A stretch of 64,000 nt of DNA from Exiguobacterium acetylicum (GCF_022170825.1 NZ_CP081878.1:1018001-1082000); one strand, 5' to 3'. Shown: positions 8,989 to 19,173, counted from the first letter of the stretch. Numbers and translations: made by a program. Notes: a model not told the origin generated them from the sequence alone.

Positions 8989-10056
8989 TCAACCGATGGC
9001 GAGGATCCGGTCATTCCCAATCTGGATCAACTGACTATTCATATGCTTACGGCGAAGCACGTAGCGTTCGAACTGTTGTGTCGCGATGAACGAATCACGC
9101 GTCGAGACCGTCGAGAGGGTCATTAAAACATGTTTTAATTGTGGTTGTCCTTCTTGTAACGAAAGATGCGTCATCCGGTTCGCTCCGTCGAGTCGATTGA
9201 GGAATAGTTCGATCTTGCAGCCTTCCTTAATTAATTCGCTGATCAAGAATGCTGCTTGTTCGATGAATGTCTCGAATTGTTGATGGAGCCCGTAGCCGCT
9301 TGGTGCCGATAAATTCAAGGCAATCGTAAACGTGTCCTGATTACTCGTTTCGAACACTTTTGCCTGCAACCGACCGGTCTTCGCCGTCGCATACCAATCA
9401 ATCTCTTTTGACGGTTCCGCTGTATAAGGTTTTGCGCCAAGCTGAACGAGTTTGTTCTTAAGCGGTGAGTACCGGTCTGGTCGGTCGCCGATTCGTAAAC
9501 GTTGCAAAAGCAAGGGCGTTGCTTGCGCCGTCAAGGATGGTAAGACCGTAAATGACGGGTACGTATCGAACGTAAAAAGATAGACCCCCATCTTCCATGG
9601 CAGACGAATCGTCAAGATGATCTCATCGAATTCAGCCGGTCCACGGCGAACGGTCTGAATCGGGATCGACACGTCATCTTCCGAGTCGATCACTGCATGA
9701 AATGTTGCTGGGTGAAGCGGGTCCATCTCTGGGAAGATGACACCACCATCCGTATGCAATCGAAGCGTCGCTTCGAGTCCAAGCTGACTTAAAGATTCGA
9801 CACCGAAGACTTGTAAGTGGAGCGATGTCTGTTCTTGGTTGAACATCAACGATTCATAATGTTTCCATTCGATTGCCACGTCCCGTCGGAGCTGTTTTTC
9901 TGTTCGACCGACGACGAAATGAATCGTCGCCAATACTGCGAACAAAAAACCGAGGACGGAAAGACTCGGAATGAATAAGAAGATAAACGTCAACGTAACG
10001 TAAAGGGGAAATAACCGACGCTCTAGCCAAAATGGAACGGAACGTTCAATTTGCAT
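8989..10056 (-). CDS. DUF58 domain protein with two N-terminal membrane helices
   Basis: 355 residues: two hydrophobic helices at about 14-48, a beta-rich middle, and the DUF58 core motif PSKEIDWYATAKTGRLQAKVFE near residues 216-237, followed by a von Willebrand A-like fold. DUF58 proteins are usually encoded beside MoxR ATPases, as here (six-base gap), and are thought to be substrates or partners of that chaperone at the membrane. The specific job is not known. Its stop overlaps the downstream permease frame. Confidence 0.85.
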   Translation of the reverse strand: MQIERSVPFWLERRLFPLYVTLTFIFLFIPSLSVLGFLFAVLATIHFVVGRTEKQLRRDVAIEWKHYESLMFNQEQTSLHLQVFGVESLSQLGLEATLRLHTDGGVIFPEMDPLHPATFHAVIDSEDDVSIPIQTVRRGPAEFDEIILTIRLPWKMGVYLFTFDTYPSFTVLPSLTAQATPLLLQRLRIGDRPDRYSPLKNKLVQLGAKPYTAEPSKEIDWYATAKTGRLQAKVFETSNQDTFTIALNLSAPSGYGLHQQFETFIEQAAFLISELIKEGCKIELFLNRLDGANRMTHLSLQEGQPQLKHVLMTLSTVSTRDSFIATQQFERYVLRRKHMNSQLIQIGNDRILAIG

Positions 10057-10062
10057 GACGTA

Positions 10063-10986
10063 TCACCCCATCTCGACCGGAACTGGCACATCATCGAGAA
10101 TATGTGTTAACACAGCAGCCTTCGTCGTCTTGATCCCGCCTTCGAGTGTCAGTGTCAGGCGGTGGGAGAGGACGTGCTTTGCGAGATGTTTAATGTCTTC
10201 CGGGATAATGAAATCGCGCTGGTTCAAGAAAGCATAGCTTTGGGAAGCACGGAGCAACGCAATCGCGCCACGCGGACTAACCCCAACTTCAACGAGTTCA
10301 TGATTTCGTGTCGCTTGGACGATATGGAGTAGATAATCGAGTACGTCTTGCGAGGCGTGGACACGACGTGCCTCTTCCTGCCAGGAAATCAAGTCGCCGC
10401 CTGACGCGATCCCGACAGCTGACCGACGGACATTCGTTAAAATCTCAGACAACAAGCGGCGTTCGTTCTCGAAGTCCGGATAACCAACTTCGATTGCGAC
10501 CATGAACCGGTCGAGTTGGGCATCAGGTAGCGGGAACGTTCCTGCTGACTCAATCGGGTTTTGTGTCGCGATGACGAAGAATGGGGCTGGCATCTGATAC
10601 GTTGTACCGCCGATTGAGACTTGGCGTTCTTCCATTGCTTCGAGCAATGCCGATTGTGTCCGGGGAACGGCACGGTTGATCTCATCGATCAAGACGACGT
10701 TTGCGAACAATGGACCGCGTTTATTTTCGAACTCTTGCGTTTTTAAGTTGAAGAAGTCCGAACCGATGACGTCTGATGGGAGAAGGTCCGCTGTGAATTG
10801 AATCCGGGAGAAGGCGCTCTCGAAGCTTTGAGCGAGTGCTTTCGCGAGCATCGTTTTTCCTGTTCCCGGTACGTCTTCAAGAAGAATGTGTCCTTCAGCG
10901 ATAAGTGCCGTTAGACAGAGATCGATGACGTCTGGTTTACCGAGATAGATGGAATTGAGTTGGTCTTTTAATTGTTGTAGTTTCAT
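10063..10986 (-). CDS. MoxR-family AAA+ ATPase
   Basis: About 307 residues from the ATG with GGAGGG seven bases upstream (an in-frame start lies 15 bases further up). Walker A is EDVPGTGKTMLAKALA (about 38-52) and Walker B VVLIDEINRA (about 97-106), with the family segment MEERQVSIGGTTY and an arginine-bearing sensor region. MoxR ATPases act as chaperones that remodel or insert cofactors into VWA-domain or membrane partners. Lying between DUF4129 and DUF58 genes is the classical arrangement. Confidence 0.92.
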   Translation of the reverse strand: MKLQQLKDQLNSIYLGKPDVIDLCLTALIAEGHILLEDVPGTGKTMLAKALAQSFESAFSRIQFTADLLPSDVIGSDFFNLKTQEFENKRGPLFANVVLIDEINRAVPRTQSALLEAMEERQVSIGGTTYQMPAPFFVIATQNPIESAGTFPLPDAQLDRFMVAIEVGYPDFENERRLLSEILTNVRRSAVGIASGGDLISWQEEARRVHASQDVLDYLLHIVQATRNHELVEVGVSPRGAIALLRASQSYAFLNQRDFIIPEDIKHLAKHVLSHRLTLTLEGGIKTTKAAVLTHILDDVPVPVEMG

Positions 10987-11003
10987 AGGAAATCCCTCCA
11001 AGT

Positions 11004-11693
11004 TTAAAGTGATGAGTAGCGTGCTAATTGTTGTTCGAAGCGTAGAATCTCATCGTCCGTGACGATTGTTTCTGACATGTCACCATATCGAATATTTCGG
11101 TACAACTGAAAATCGACAGGGACCTCAATCCGACGTAACCAGTCTTCCAGTGTCTCGTTCGGGCGACGCTGCTGACTGTGTGGTAAGTGTTGCTCAAAAC
11201 GGATGACGAGATCGCGGACACGTGAAGACGAATAAGATGAATACAGATAAGGTGATTTTCTTAAAGAAGCAGGGCGAAAGATTGATTGAGCTACTGGAAC
11301 GTCATCCGTTAATTCTCCTGTAGACCTACGCCGTTTTTTCACGCGACGCGACTGAACAAGTTTCCAGACCATGAGACTAAATAAGGTGATTAAAATGATG
11401 TATTGCAGATAAGAAAATGGGGAGTCAGACGCATCCGCTTTGAGGGATTTCCAGAGCTCCTTTGGACCAGGTCGTGGATCAATCGGTTCAAATGGCATCT
11501 TGCCTCTCGTGTTAGAAGGTGAGTGACCTTCTTTAAAAGTGATTTCGCCGTTTGCATCAGCCTCTGCCATCGAAGGCTTTTTAGAAGGATCCGGCATGAT
11601 GTAATGCGTATAAATATACGTCGCGGTAGTTTGAAACAAAAATAGTCCAATCAAAATGACACCAAGCGACATGATTAAGCGTTGCCGTAACAC
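11004..11693 (-). CDS. DUF4129 domain membrane protein
   Basis: 229 residues from a GTG start with GAGAGGAGG seven bases upstream. One hydrophobic helix at about 8-30, an external acidic loop, a second helix at about 91-110, then a cytoplasmic tail with LVIRFEQHLPHSQQRRPNETLEDWLRR, which matches the DUF4129 helical domain found at the end of bacterial transglutaminase-like proteins. No transglutaminase domain is present. First gene of the MoxR/DUF58/permease operon. Confidence 0.7.
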   Translation of the reverse strand: MLRQRLIMSLGVILIGLFLFQTTATYIYTHYIMPDPSKKPSMAEADANGEITFKEGHSPSNTRGKMPFEPIDPRPGPKELWKSLKADASDSPFSYLQYIILITLFSLMVWKLVQSRRVKKRRRSTGELTDDVPVAQSIFRPASLRKSPYLYSSYSSSRVRDLVIRFEQHLPHSQQRRPNETLEDWLRRIEVPVDFQLYRNIRYGDMSETIVTDDEILRFEQQLARYSSL

Positions 11694-11786
11694 ACATATT
11701 CCTCCTCTCCGTCTGTAAAAAGGAATAAGAGAATGACAATTCGATTAATTAAGGAAAAAATATCCATATGTACTTAGGAAGATTTT

Positions 11787-11814
11787 AGCATACACGCTTA
11801 ACAAATAAAAACAA
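11787..11814 (-). promoter_or_regulatory. Possible sigma-A promoter for the DUF4129-MoxR-DUF58 operon
   Basis: On the minus strand TTGTTT, a 16-base spacer and TATGCT, about 95 bases before the GTG start. Only moderate agreement with the consensus. Confidence 0.35.
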
Positions 11815-11908
11815 TTTTCTGAAAATAAAGACAAAGTGAGACGATTCATTTTCAAGCACTGAGGGTATGATTGAATCAGTGGATCTTGAAAGGGAAAGGG
11901 TGTTTTGT

Positions 11909-12523
11909 ATGAAGTTGATTATTTTTGGAGCAACTGGTCAAACTGGACAAGAACTCGTCAAGCAGGCAATCGATCACGGACATGAGGTCACGGCATTCGT
12001 CCGGAGTCCGGAAAAACTAACGCTACGCGACGAACGGTTACATGTCGTCAAAGGAGATGTTCTCAATCAAGAAGAAGTGACGGCTGCAGTTGCCGGACAA
12101 GATGCTGTATTGACAGCGCTTGGTACGGAGAGTCTTGCATATAATGGTTTTTTGGAGCGGAGTCTCGTCCGAATCGTAACAGCGATGAAAAAGCAGGGGG
12201 TAGGGCGGATTGGTTACGTCGCTTCTGCCGGCGTCGATGATGAGTTGCCTGGCGTGCAAGGCATGCTTGCCCAGCGCATTCTGAAGAACCCGCTAAAAGA
12301 TCACCGTCAAGCGATTGCGCTCCTCCAGCAAGCAGACGTCAACTATACAGTGGCACGTCCATTACGTTTACTAAATGGTCCGTTGACTGGACTTTATCGT
12401 CAAGCGGACGTAGGCGTACCGGAAGATGCGAAACAAATCAATCGAGCGGATGTAGCACATTTCCTCTTACAAGCGATTGAGACTGAAGAGCATATCAAAT
12501 CGAGTGTTGGACTAGCTGAATGA
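11909..12523 (+). CDS. NAD(P)-binding oxidoreductase (NmrA/SDR-like)
   Basis: About 204 residues from ATG 11909 (AAGGGAAAGGG upstream); an earlier in-frame ATG at 11867 lacks a ribosome site. The N-terminus MKLIIFGATGQTGQELVKQAI is a Rossmann dinucleotide motif with Gly7, Gly10, Gly13, followed by a beta strand ending VRSPEKL that would suit NADPH. Similar to atypical SDRs such as flavin reductase/biliverdin reductase B-like and NmrA-like proteins. Substrate unknown. Monogenic, ending at a terminator shared with the convergent amylase gene. Confidence 0.8.
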   Translation: MKLIIFGATGQTGQELVKQAIDHGHEVTAFVRSPEKLTLRDERLHVVKGDVLNQEEVTAAVAGQDAVLTALGTESLAYNGFLERSLVRIVTAMKKQGVGRIGYVASAGVDDELPGVQGMLAQRILKNPLKDHRQAIALLQQADVNYTVARPLRLLNGPLTGLYRQADVGVPEDAKQINRADVAHFLLQAIETEEHIKSSVGLAE

Positions 12524-12528
12524 TGAAG

Positions 12529-12564
12529 AAAGGTCTCTCCCGTATATGCGGAAGAGACCTTTTT
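12529..12564. terminator. Bidirectional terminator between oxidoreductase and amylase
   Basis: AGGTCTCT paired with AGAGACCT, flanked by A and T runs that serve both strands. Confidence 0.85.
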
Positions 12565-12570
12565 AAGTGT

Positions 12571-14124
<1,554 letters not shown>

Positions 14125-14134
14125 TCATGATTAG

Positions 14135-14148
14135 TGAAAGCGCTTGCA
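14135..14148 (-). promoter_or_regulatory. Catabolite-response element (cre) of the amylase gene
   Basis: TGAAAGCGCTTGCA matches the CcpA consensus TGWAANCGNTNWCA at 13 of 14 places on either strand and lies seven bases downstream of the -10 box, where binding would block initiation. Confidence 0.75.
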
Positions 14149-14154
14149 TCATTT

Positions 14155-14160
14155 ATTATA
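14155..14160 (-). promoter_or_regulatory. Amylase promoter -10 box
   Basis: A perfect TATAAT on the minus strand, 43 bases before the GTG. No good -35 hexamer is visible upstream. Confidence 0.55.
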
Positions 14161-14237
14161 GTGAAGTCTTGAAGAGAAGGAATATCGTCCCGGATTCTTA
14201 TTTGTCAGTCTCTTTTGTTCATGACTTTTGACCCTAG

Positions 14238-14260
14238 AATATTTCGTTCGCGGAAATATT
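14238..14260. repeat. Perfect 8-bp inverted repeat in the amylase-nuclease gap
   Basis: AATATTTC/GAAATATT around the loop GTTCGCG. The 337-base divergent gap 14113-14449 otherwise holds only the amylase cre and -10 box. This repeat could be an operator for the nuclease or amylase gene; the T run after it is short. Confidence 0.4.
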
Positions 14261-14449
14261 TTATTGATATTGACGTCTTGGATGAAAAAAATCAGGACCA
14301 TCTAACCGTTGCCTTTCGATGAATAATCTGAATGACCGCTCAACATCAAAATAGCAGGTCTATCGTCCATCTTCCACCATGAATGGATTCGATGTGAAAA
14401 TGAGCGTGTAACAACTGCTTTCATACATACCATTCGAGGGGGAACACAC

Positions 14450-15274
14450 ATGAACTGGAAGTCAAAGGTCACAGGTGCGCTTGCCGCTACACTTGCGCTC
14501 GGGTCAATCGTCTTTACACCGGTCACAGCAAAAACAGTCGATCCGAAACAAGTTTCGGCAGGTCCACAGATGGTCACATCGCAATCGACAATCGATGCGT
14601 ACTATTTACCAGCAGCAGGGAAAACAGGGGCAGCGTTGAAGGCATCGCTGCACGATATCATCGACAACCATACACAAGTATCATACGATACGGTGTGGAC
14701 AGCACTGAAGGAAACGGATCAAGATCCAAACAATGCGAACAACGTCATTGAATTGTACACGGGGAAATCAATCTCGAAGAGCAGTAACGGTGGGAACGTC
14801 GGTCAATGGAACCGCGAACATGTCTGGGCAAAATCACACGGTGATTTTGGAACGACGAATGGACCAGGAACAGACTTGCATCACTTGCGCCCAGAAGACG
14901 TTGTCGTCAACAGTGCACGTGGCAACCTCGATTTCGACAATGGTGGAACGAAGTATAGTGGATGCGATTGCTACCGCGATGGTGATTCGTGGGAACCACC
15001 GAACCGTGTCAAAGGTGACATCGCGCGGATGATCTTCTACATGGCTGTTCGTTATGAAGGTGGCGGAGAAATCGACCTCGAAGCTTCGGAAAACGTCAAT
15101 AATGGAACGAACCCACTGCATGGAAAACTGTCAACGCTGAAGGCATGGAACAAACTCGATCCAGTCGATAGTTTCGAGATGCGTCGCAACGATATCATCT
15201 TCGAGAAATGGCAAAAAAACCGGAATCCGTTCATCGATCATCCGGAATACGTAACATCAATTTGGGGAAATTGA
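14450..15274 (+). CDS. Secreted endonuclease I-family nuclease
   Basis: 274 residues with a signal peptide of about 27 residues (KVTGALAATLALGSIVF, then AKT). The endonuclease I signature is complete: QWNREHVWAKSHGDF (about 119-133, His124) and GTDLHHLRP (about 140-148), then NSARGNLDFDNGG. Such enzymes (B. subtilis Bsn/YurI, Vibrio Dns) cleave RNA and DNA outside the cell with Mg or Ca and are used for nucleotide scavenging. GAGGGG ribosome site; single gene ended by its own terminator. Confidence 0.88.
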   Translation: MNWKSKVTGALAATLALGSIVFTPVTAKTVDPKQVSAGPQMVTSQSTIDAYYLPAAGKTGAALKASLHDIIDNHTQVSYDTVWTALKETDQDPNNANNVIELYTGKSISKSSNGGNVGQWNREHVWAKSHGDFGTTNGPGTDLHHLRPEDVVVNSARGNLDFDNGGTKYSGCDCYRDGDSWEPPNRVKGDIARMIFYMAVRYEGGGEIDLEASENVNNGTNPLHGKLSTLKAWNKLDPVDSFEMRRNDIIFEKWQKNRNPFIDHPEYVTSIWGN

Positions 15275-15293
15275 TGACTGAACAGTAAATAGG

Positions 15294-15334
15294 AAAATGC
15301 GATGTTCTCAAATAAGAGAAGATCGCATTTTTTA
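15294..15334 (+). terminator. Intrinsic terminator after the nuclease gene
   Basis: AAAATGCGAT paired with ATCGCATTTT, an inner TTCTC/GAGAA extension, and a T run. Confidence 0.85.
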
Positions 15335-15429
15335 GATAGAAGCCAAAAGAGTCGCAGTACTGAAACTTTTTGAAAGAAACATTCGTACAGCATATCGTAA
15401 ACCATTTTTTAGCAGAAAGGTCGTACGGT

Positions 15430-16014
15430 ATGATCAAACGCACGTTTAACAAACGAAACATCAAATGGATAGTTGGTAGTGGACTCGTCGCTTGTGTCGC
15501 ATTCTGGTACAGTGTTGGGATTTTTGTAAGCAGAGGAGAGCGACCACTTGCTGACGGTACGTCACCGTATGTCATTGTCCTCGGTGCAGGTGTCAAAGGA
15601 GAAAAACCGTCGCAAATCTTACATAACCGGATTCAGGCAGCTGCGACATATGGGAAACAACATCCGGATGTTCGCTTTATTTTGAGCGGTGGGCAAGGAC
15701 CGGATGAAGATATTTCTGAAGCAGAGGCGATGCGACGTGGGATGGTGGCTTCTGGTATAGACGAGGAACGATTGATTCTTGAGTCGAGTTCGACATCAAC
15801 GACAGAAAATCTACAGTTCTCAAAAAACTTGTTGCCAAAGGATGTACGTCACGTCTCGATCGTCACTTCGGACTTTCATCTGTACCGCGCTCGAAAAGAG
15901 GCACTTCAACTCAATCTACAGACGGATGCGATTCCAGCTGAGACACCACTGTCTGGCGTCCTCCGCTTCGGGATGCGCGAACGCGTCGCGATCGTTGTAC
16001 AATTTTTACGCTAA
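15430..16014 (+). CDS. YdcF/SanA-like membrane-anchored protein (DUF218)
   Basis: About 194 residues from ATG 15430 (AGAAAGG nine bases before); the frame also runs back to a TTG at 15370 without a ribosome site. One N-terminal helix (about 14-30) then the DUF218 fold: VIVLGAGV, FILSGGQGPDED, EAEAMRRGM, SSSTSTTENLQFS and VTSDFHLYRA. YdcF/SanA/ElyC relatives act in envelope integrity and lipid-carrier metabolism; the exact reaction is unproven. Single gene. Confidence 0.85.
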   Translation: MIKRTFNKRNIKWIVGSGLVACVAFWYSVGIFVSRGERPLADGTSPYVIVLGAGVKGEKPSQILHNRIQAAATYGKQHPDVRFILSGGQGPDEDISEAEAMRRGMVASGIDEERLILESSSTSTTENLQFSKNLLPKDVRHVSIVTSDFHLYRARKEALQLNLQTDAIPAETPLSGVLRFGMRERVAIVVQFLR

Positions 16015-16043
16015 AAAACCCCGACGTGTCGAACACGTCAGGG
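16013..16043 (-). terminator. Terminator, mainly for the minus-strand YtxH-like gene
   Basis: Stem CCCGACGTG/CACGTCAGGG (one bulged A) followed on the minus strand by six T; on the plus strand the T run is poor. Confidence 0.7.
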
Positions 16044-16068
16044 TGATTTAAGAAGTGCACTGGAGTGA

Positions 16069-16620
16069 TTAGATGCCTTCGCCTTTATGCTTTTCCTCAG
16101 AAGATTGAGAGTCATTTGCTTGTTGATTAGAAGCATCATGCTCAGCTGGTGGTTCTTCTTTGCCGAGTGCTACATCCTTCGCTTCGACGACTTTATTGCT
16201 GATGGCATTTAAGTCACCTTTCGTCTCATTTACAGTGTCTTTCACTGTCGAAGCATCTGATTTCACTGTTTCTAGTTCTGTGTTTACTTTGTCGTAGACG
16301 TTCTGAACGTCAGATGCGACTTCTTGAATGATGCTTGAAGCACTCTTCACTTGATTGATGACTTGTGACGCTTTGCCTGACGGATCTTCTTTGATGGAAG
16401 ACGCGAGCGTTGAAACGGAATCCTTCGCACCACGTAAGCTCTGTTTCGTATTTTGGCGGGACGAAGAACTAAGTAGTGTCAATAGACCGCCAACAAGGGC
16501 ACCGAGCAACATCCCTGTGACGAGATTGACTTGACGACCTGATGATTCTTCTTGATCGAACTGACGATTCGGATGTTCTGCGTGCGTTGCGTGTGGATCA
16601 TGTTGAAGTTTCGGTTCCAT
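16069..16620 (-). CDS. YtxH-like general stress/envelope protein
   Basis: About 183 residues from ATG 16620, which has AAGGGAG eight bases upstream. Layout: short hydrophilic N-terminus, one glycine-rich helix VTGMLLGALVGGLLTLLSS (about 34-52), then a long helical coiled-coil-like part and an acidic C-terminal tail. This resembles YtxH-domain proteins, which are general stress proteins in bacilli, but the similarity is by shape rather than by a strict motif. Confidence 0.6.
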   Translation of the reverse strand: MEPKLQHDPHATHAEHPNRQFDQEESSGRQVNLVTGMLLGALVGGLLTLLSSSSRQNTKQSLRGAKDSVSTLASSIKEDPSGKASQVINQVKSASSIIQEVASDVQNVYDKVNTELETVKSDASTVKDTVNETKGDLNAISNKVVEAKDVALGKEEPPAEHDASNQQANDSQSSEEKHKGEGI

Positions 16621-16720
16621 GATGAACACTCCCTTGAGATAGTATTTAACCATGATATGGATATACCCTTGTGACCGAATAAAAAACATCTAAAAAAAAC
16701 ATGTATTTGAAATGAACTAA

Positions 16721-16745
16721 AAAAGACCATCGTGATATGATGGTC
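16721..16745 (-). terminator. Terminator of the 57-residue membrane protein gene
   Basis: GACCATC/GATGGTC with a seven-base loop, then TTTTTT on the minus strand. Confidence 0.8.
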
Positions 16746-16753
16746 TAAGAGGT

Positions 16754-16927
16754 TCATTTGTTGGATGAATCATCATCATTTTCGTGACGAAGTTTTCGGT
16801 TGATTTCATCATAATCGATTTCGATATCATCTTTGTTGCCTTTGTAGCCATATCCTTTTGAAATGACGATGATCGAGGCGACCAAGACGAATACGATGAT
16901 GAGAATGGAGACGACATATAACCACAT
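16754..16927 (-). CDS. 57-residue single-helix membrane protein (YtzI-like)
   Basis: A short gene with GGAGGAG before the ATG and its own terminator directly after the stop. The product has one hydrophobic helix (about residues 3-22, LYVVSILIIVFVLVASIIVI), then SKGYGYKGNKDD and an acidic tail ending DDDSSNK. The SKGYxYK after the helix recalls small B. subtilis proteins such as YtzI. Function unknown. Confidence 0.65.
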   Translation of the reverse strand: MWLYVVSILIIVFVLVASIIVISKGYGYKGNKDDIEIDYDEINRKLRHENDDDSSNK

Positions 16928-17053
16928 AGTCCACTCCTCCTTTCGTTCACTTTCTAGTATGACGGAAAACGCAGCTTCCGTCTAAACGAAATTGTAGGTT
17001 GTGTGCTAAACTGATGTCAGATAAACATGTTAAACGGAACGAGGTGACGGCGG

Positions 17054-18157
17054 ATGAGTATTTTGGTCGTAGATGACGAATTGACGAATTTAATGCTTTT
17101 AGAGCGATTGTTAGAAAATGAAGGCTATGACGTCGTCAAAGCGATGAGTGGGGAAGAAGCGATTGAATTGATGGAGGATCCATTATTCATCGAACAGTTG
17201 GACGTCGTTCTACTCGATGTCGAAATGCCGGGGATTAGCGGAATCGAAGCAACACGTTTGATTCGAAAACGGTTTGGTCTTGATGAATTGCCGATTTTGA
17301 TCGTCTCCGGGCGATCCAATGAAGAAGATATCGTTGATGGACTTAACGCAGGAGCATCGGATTATACGACGAAACCGATCCGGAAAACGGAATTGCTCGC
17401 GCGAGTTCGTAACGCGATCGGTCTGAAGCAAGCAATCGATGCGCGAAAACGATATGAAAAAGTATTACAGGAAGACTTTGATTTAGCACAAAAATTACAA
17501 CAGAGTGTGCTGAGTGCCAATATCGAGGATGATGAGATCCGGATCATGGCGACGTATATCCCGTCTAAGAAACTAGCGGGAGACATGTATGCCTGGTATC
17601 GCATCTCTCAGAATAAATACGGCATCATCCTGTTCGATGTCATGGGGCATGGTGTCTCTTCTGCCTTGATCACGATGGGAATGAGTTCGATCTTGTTCGA
17701 ACTCGTACACCGGATTGGTGATCCGGCTCAAGTCCTTGAAGAGTTGAATCAACAGATGAGCCGATTGTTCCCGGGAGACGAGACGGAAATTTATTTCACT
17801 GCCGTTTACCTCTACATCGACTTAGATGAGATGAAACTCAGCTATGCCAACGCAGGGCATCCACCTGGTTTGTTGCGAATGAGTGATCAAATCATTCCCC
17901 TTGAGAATACGGGACTTCCTGTCGGTATGTTTGAAGACTCGACGTATACGAGCAAGACGATCGACATCGTCTCACCAGGATGCGTTTACTTATATACGGA
18001 CGGTTTCATGGAACTTTACAGTAAAGGCATTGATGAAGGGATCCACGCGATTCAAAATCTGATTGAACAACAAGGACCAAATATCCATCAGTTGATTCAA
18101 CCGGATCAGAGTGATGAAGCGGATGATCTTTGTCTTGTGACAGTCGAGATTAACTAA
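17054..18157 (+). CDS. Response regulator fused to PP2C-type (SpoIIE/RsbU) phosphatase
   Basis: 367 residues. Residues 1-125 form a receiver domain (VVDDE at 5-9, phospho-acceptor Asp55 in LLDVEMPG, Lys in YTTKPIRK). A short linker follows, then a SpoIIE-type phosphatase from about 140, with LAGDMYAW, FDVMGHGVSSAL, YANAGHPPG and YTDGFME, which carry metal-binding aspartates. Proteins of this design dephosphorylate an anti-anti-sigma factor in partner-switching pathways (RsbU/RsbP-like control of sigma-B). Which kinase phosphorylates Asp55 is not shown, but a stand-alone Hpt lies nearby. Confidence 0.92.
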   Translation: MSILVVDDELTNLMLLERLLENEGYDVVKAMSGEEAIELMEDPLFIEQLDVVLLDVEMPGISGIEATRLIRKRFGLDELPILIVSGRSNEEDIVDGLNAGASDYTTKPIRKTELLARVRNAIGLKQAIDARKRYEKVLQEDFDLAQKLQQSVLSANIEDDEIRIMATYIPSKKLAGDMYAWYRISQNKYGIILFDVMGHGVSSALITMGMSSILFELVHRIGDPAQVLEELNQQMSRLFPGDETEIYFTAVYLYIDLDEMKLSYANAGHPPGLLRMSDQIIPLENTGLPVGMFEDSTYTSKTIDIVSPGCVYLYTDGFMELYSKGIDEGIHAIQNLIEQQGPNIHQLIQPDQSDEADDLCLVTVEIN

Positions 18158-18167
18158 TATGTATACA

Positions 18168-18210
18168 AAAAGACTCAGCGATGAACAAGTCATCGCTGAG
18201 TCTTTTTTGA
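18168..18210. terminator. Strong terminator between phosphatase and CorA genes
   Basis: Perfect 14-pair stem AGACTCAGCGATGA with loop ACAAG; T run on the plus side and four T on the minus side. Confidence 0.9.
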
Positions 18211-18237
18211 GTCATACACGTTCTGAATTTACTTGGA

Positions 18238-19173
18238 CTAGAAGAACCTTCTCCGCCATAAGATAAACGCAGCAAGACCGGAGAAGAAAATCATCATACT
18301 GAGAACAATCCAAAAGCCGATAGCTTCGCCCTCCCACGGAATTCGGACGTTCATCCCGAACATACCGGAAATCATCGTCGGGATTGAGATGACGATCGTA
18401 ATCGAAGCAAGAAACTTCATGACGAAGTTGACATTGTTCGAGATGACGGAACCGAATGTATCCATCGTCGAACTGATGATATCTTTATAGATTTGTGCCA
18501 TTTCCATTGCTTGGCGATGTTCGACGAAGACGTCTTCGAGTAAGTCCTCATCGTCTTCGTGTTTCTCAAGACTTGGTGTCTTGATAATCCGGTCGAGTAC
18601 ACCGTCGTTCGATTTCAAGGACGTCATGAAATAAACTAATGACTTCTGAAGGTTCATTAATTGAAAGATTTCTTGATTTCGCATCGAACGTTGTAGTTCT
18701 TCCTCAAGTTCGTCCATGCGACGATCGATTTGACGCAAGAAACGTAAATACGAAGAACTGACTTTGTAGAGAATCTGGAATACGAAACGCGATCGATAAT
18801 TCGTTCGGAATCCACGTAACTTACCACTCGAGAACAACGTCAACACGTCGAGCTGTTGCGAACAAACCGTAATGAAATGACGAGATGTCACGATGATACC
18901 GAGCGGAATCGTATTATAACGGCGTCCTGATGATTCTTCTTCGATGTAGGGAACGTCGACGATCATCAGTAAGCCTTCTTCATCTTTTTCAAAACGTGGT
19001 TTTTCTTCCACGTCCAAAGGATCATAAATGAAATCCTCTGGAATTTTCGTAGCAGCGATGACTTGGTCGGCTTCATCTTTTGTCGGATTGACAAGATGGA
19101 TCCAGGAACCTTTCGTGAACTCCTGTATCTCGTTGACTGCCCCGGTGACATCGCTTCGATAAATCGTCAACAT
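18238..19173 (-). CDS. corA: CorA-family magnesium/divalent cation transporter
   Basis: 311 residues: an N-terminal cytoplasmic alpha/beta domain, a long helix, then two C-terminal membrane helices with the CorA signature GMFGMN (GMN at about 273-275) between them and a basic tail (WRRRFF). CorA forms a pentameric Mg channel gated by cytoplasmic Mg. GGAGGG ribosome site upstream; single gene. Confidence 0.92.
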   Translation of the reverse strand: MLTIYRSDVTGAVNEIQEFTKGSWIHLVNPTKDEADQVIAATKIPEDFIYDPLDVEEKPRFEKDEEGLLMIVDVPYIEEESSGRRYNTIPLGIIVTSRHFITVCSQQLDVLTLFSSGKLRGFRTNYRSRFVFQILYKVSSSYLRFLRQIDRRMDELEEELQRSMRNQEIFQLMNLQKSLVYFMTSLKSNDGVLDRIIKTPSLEKHEDDEDLLEDVFVEHRQAMEMAQIYKDIISSTMDTFGSVISNNVNFVMKFLASITIVISIPTMISGMFGMNVRIPWEGEAIGFWIVLSMMIFFSGLAAFILWRRRFF

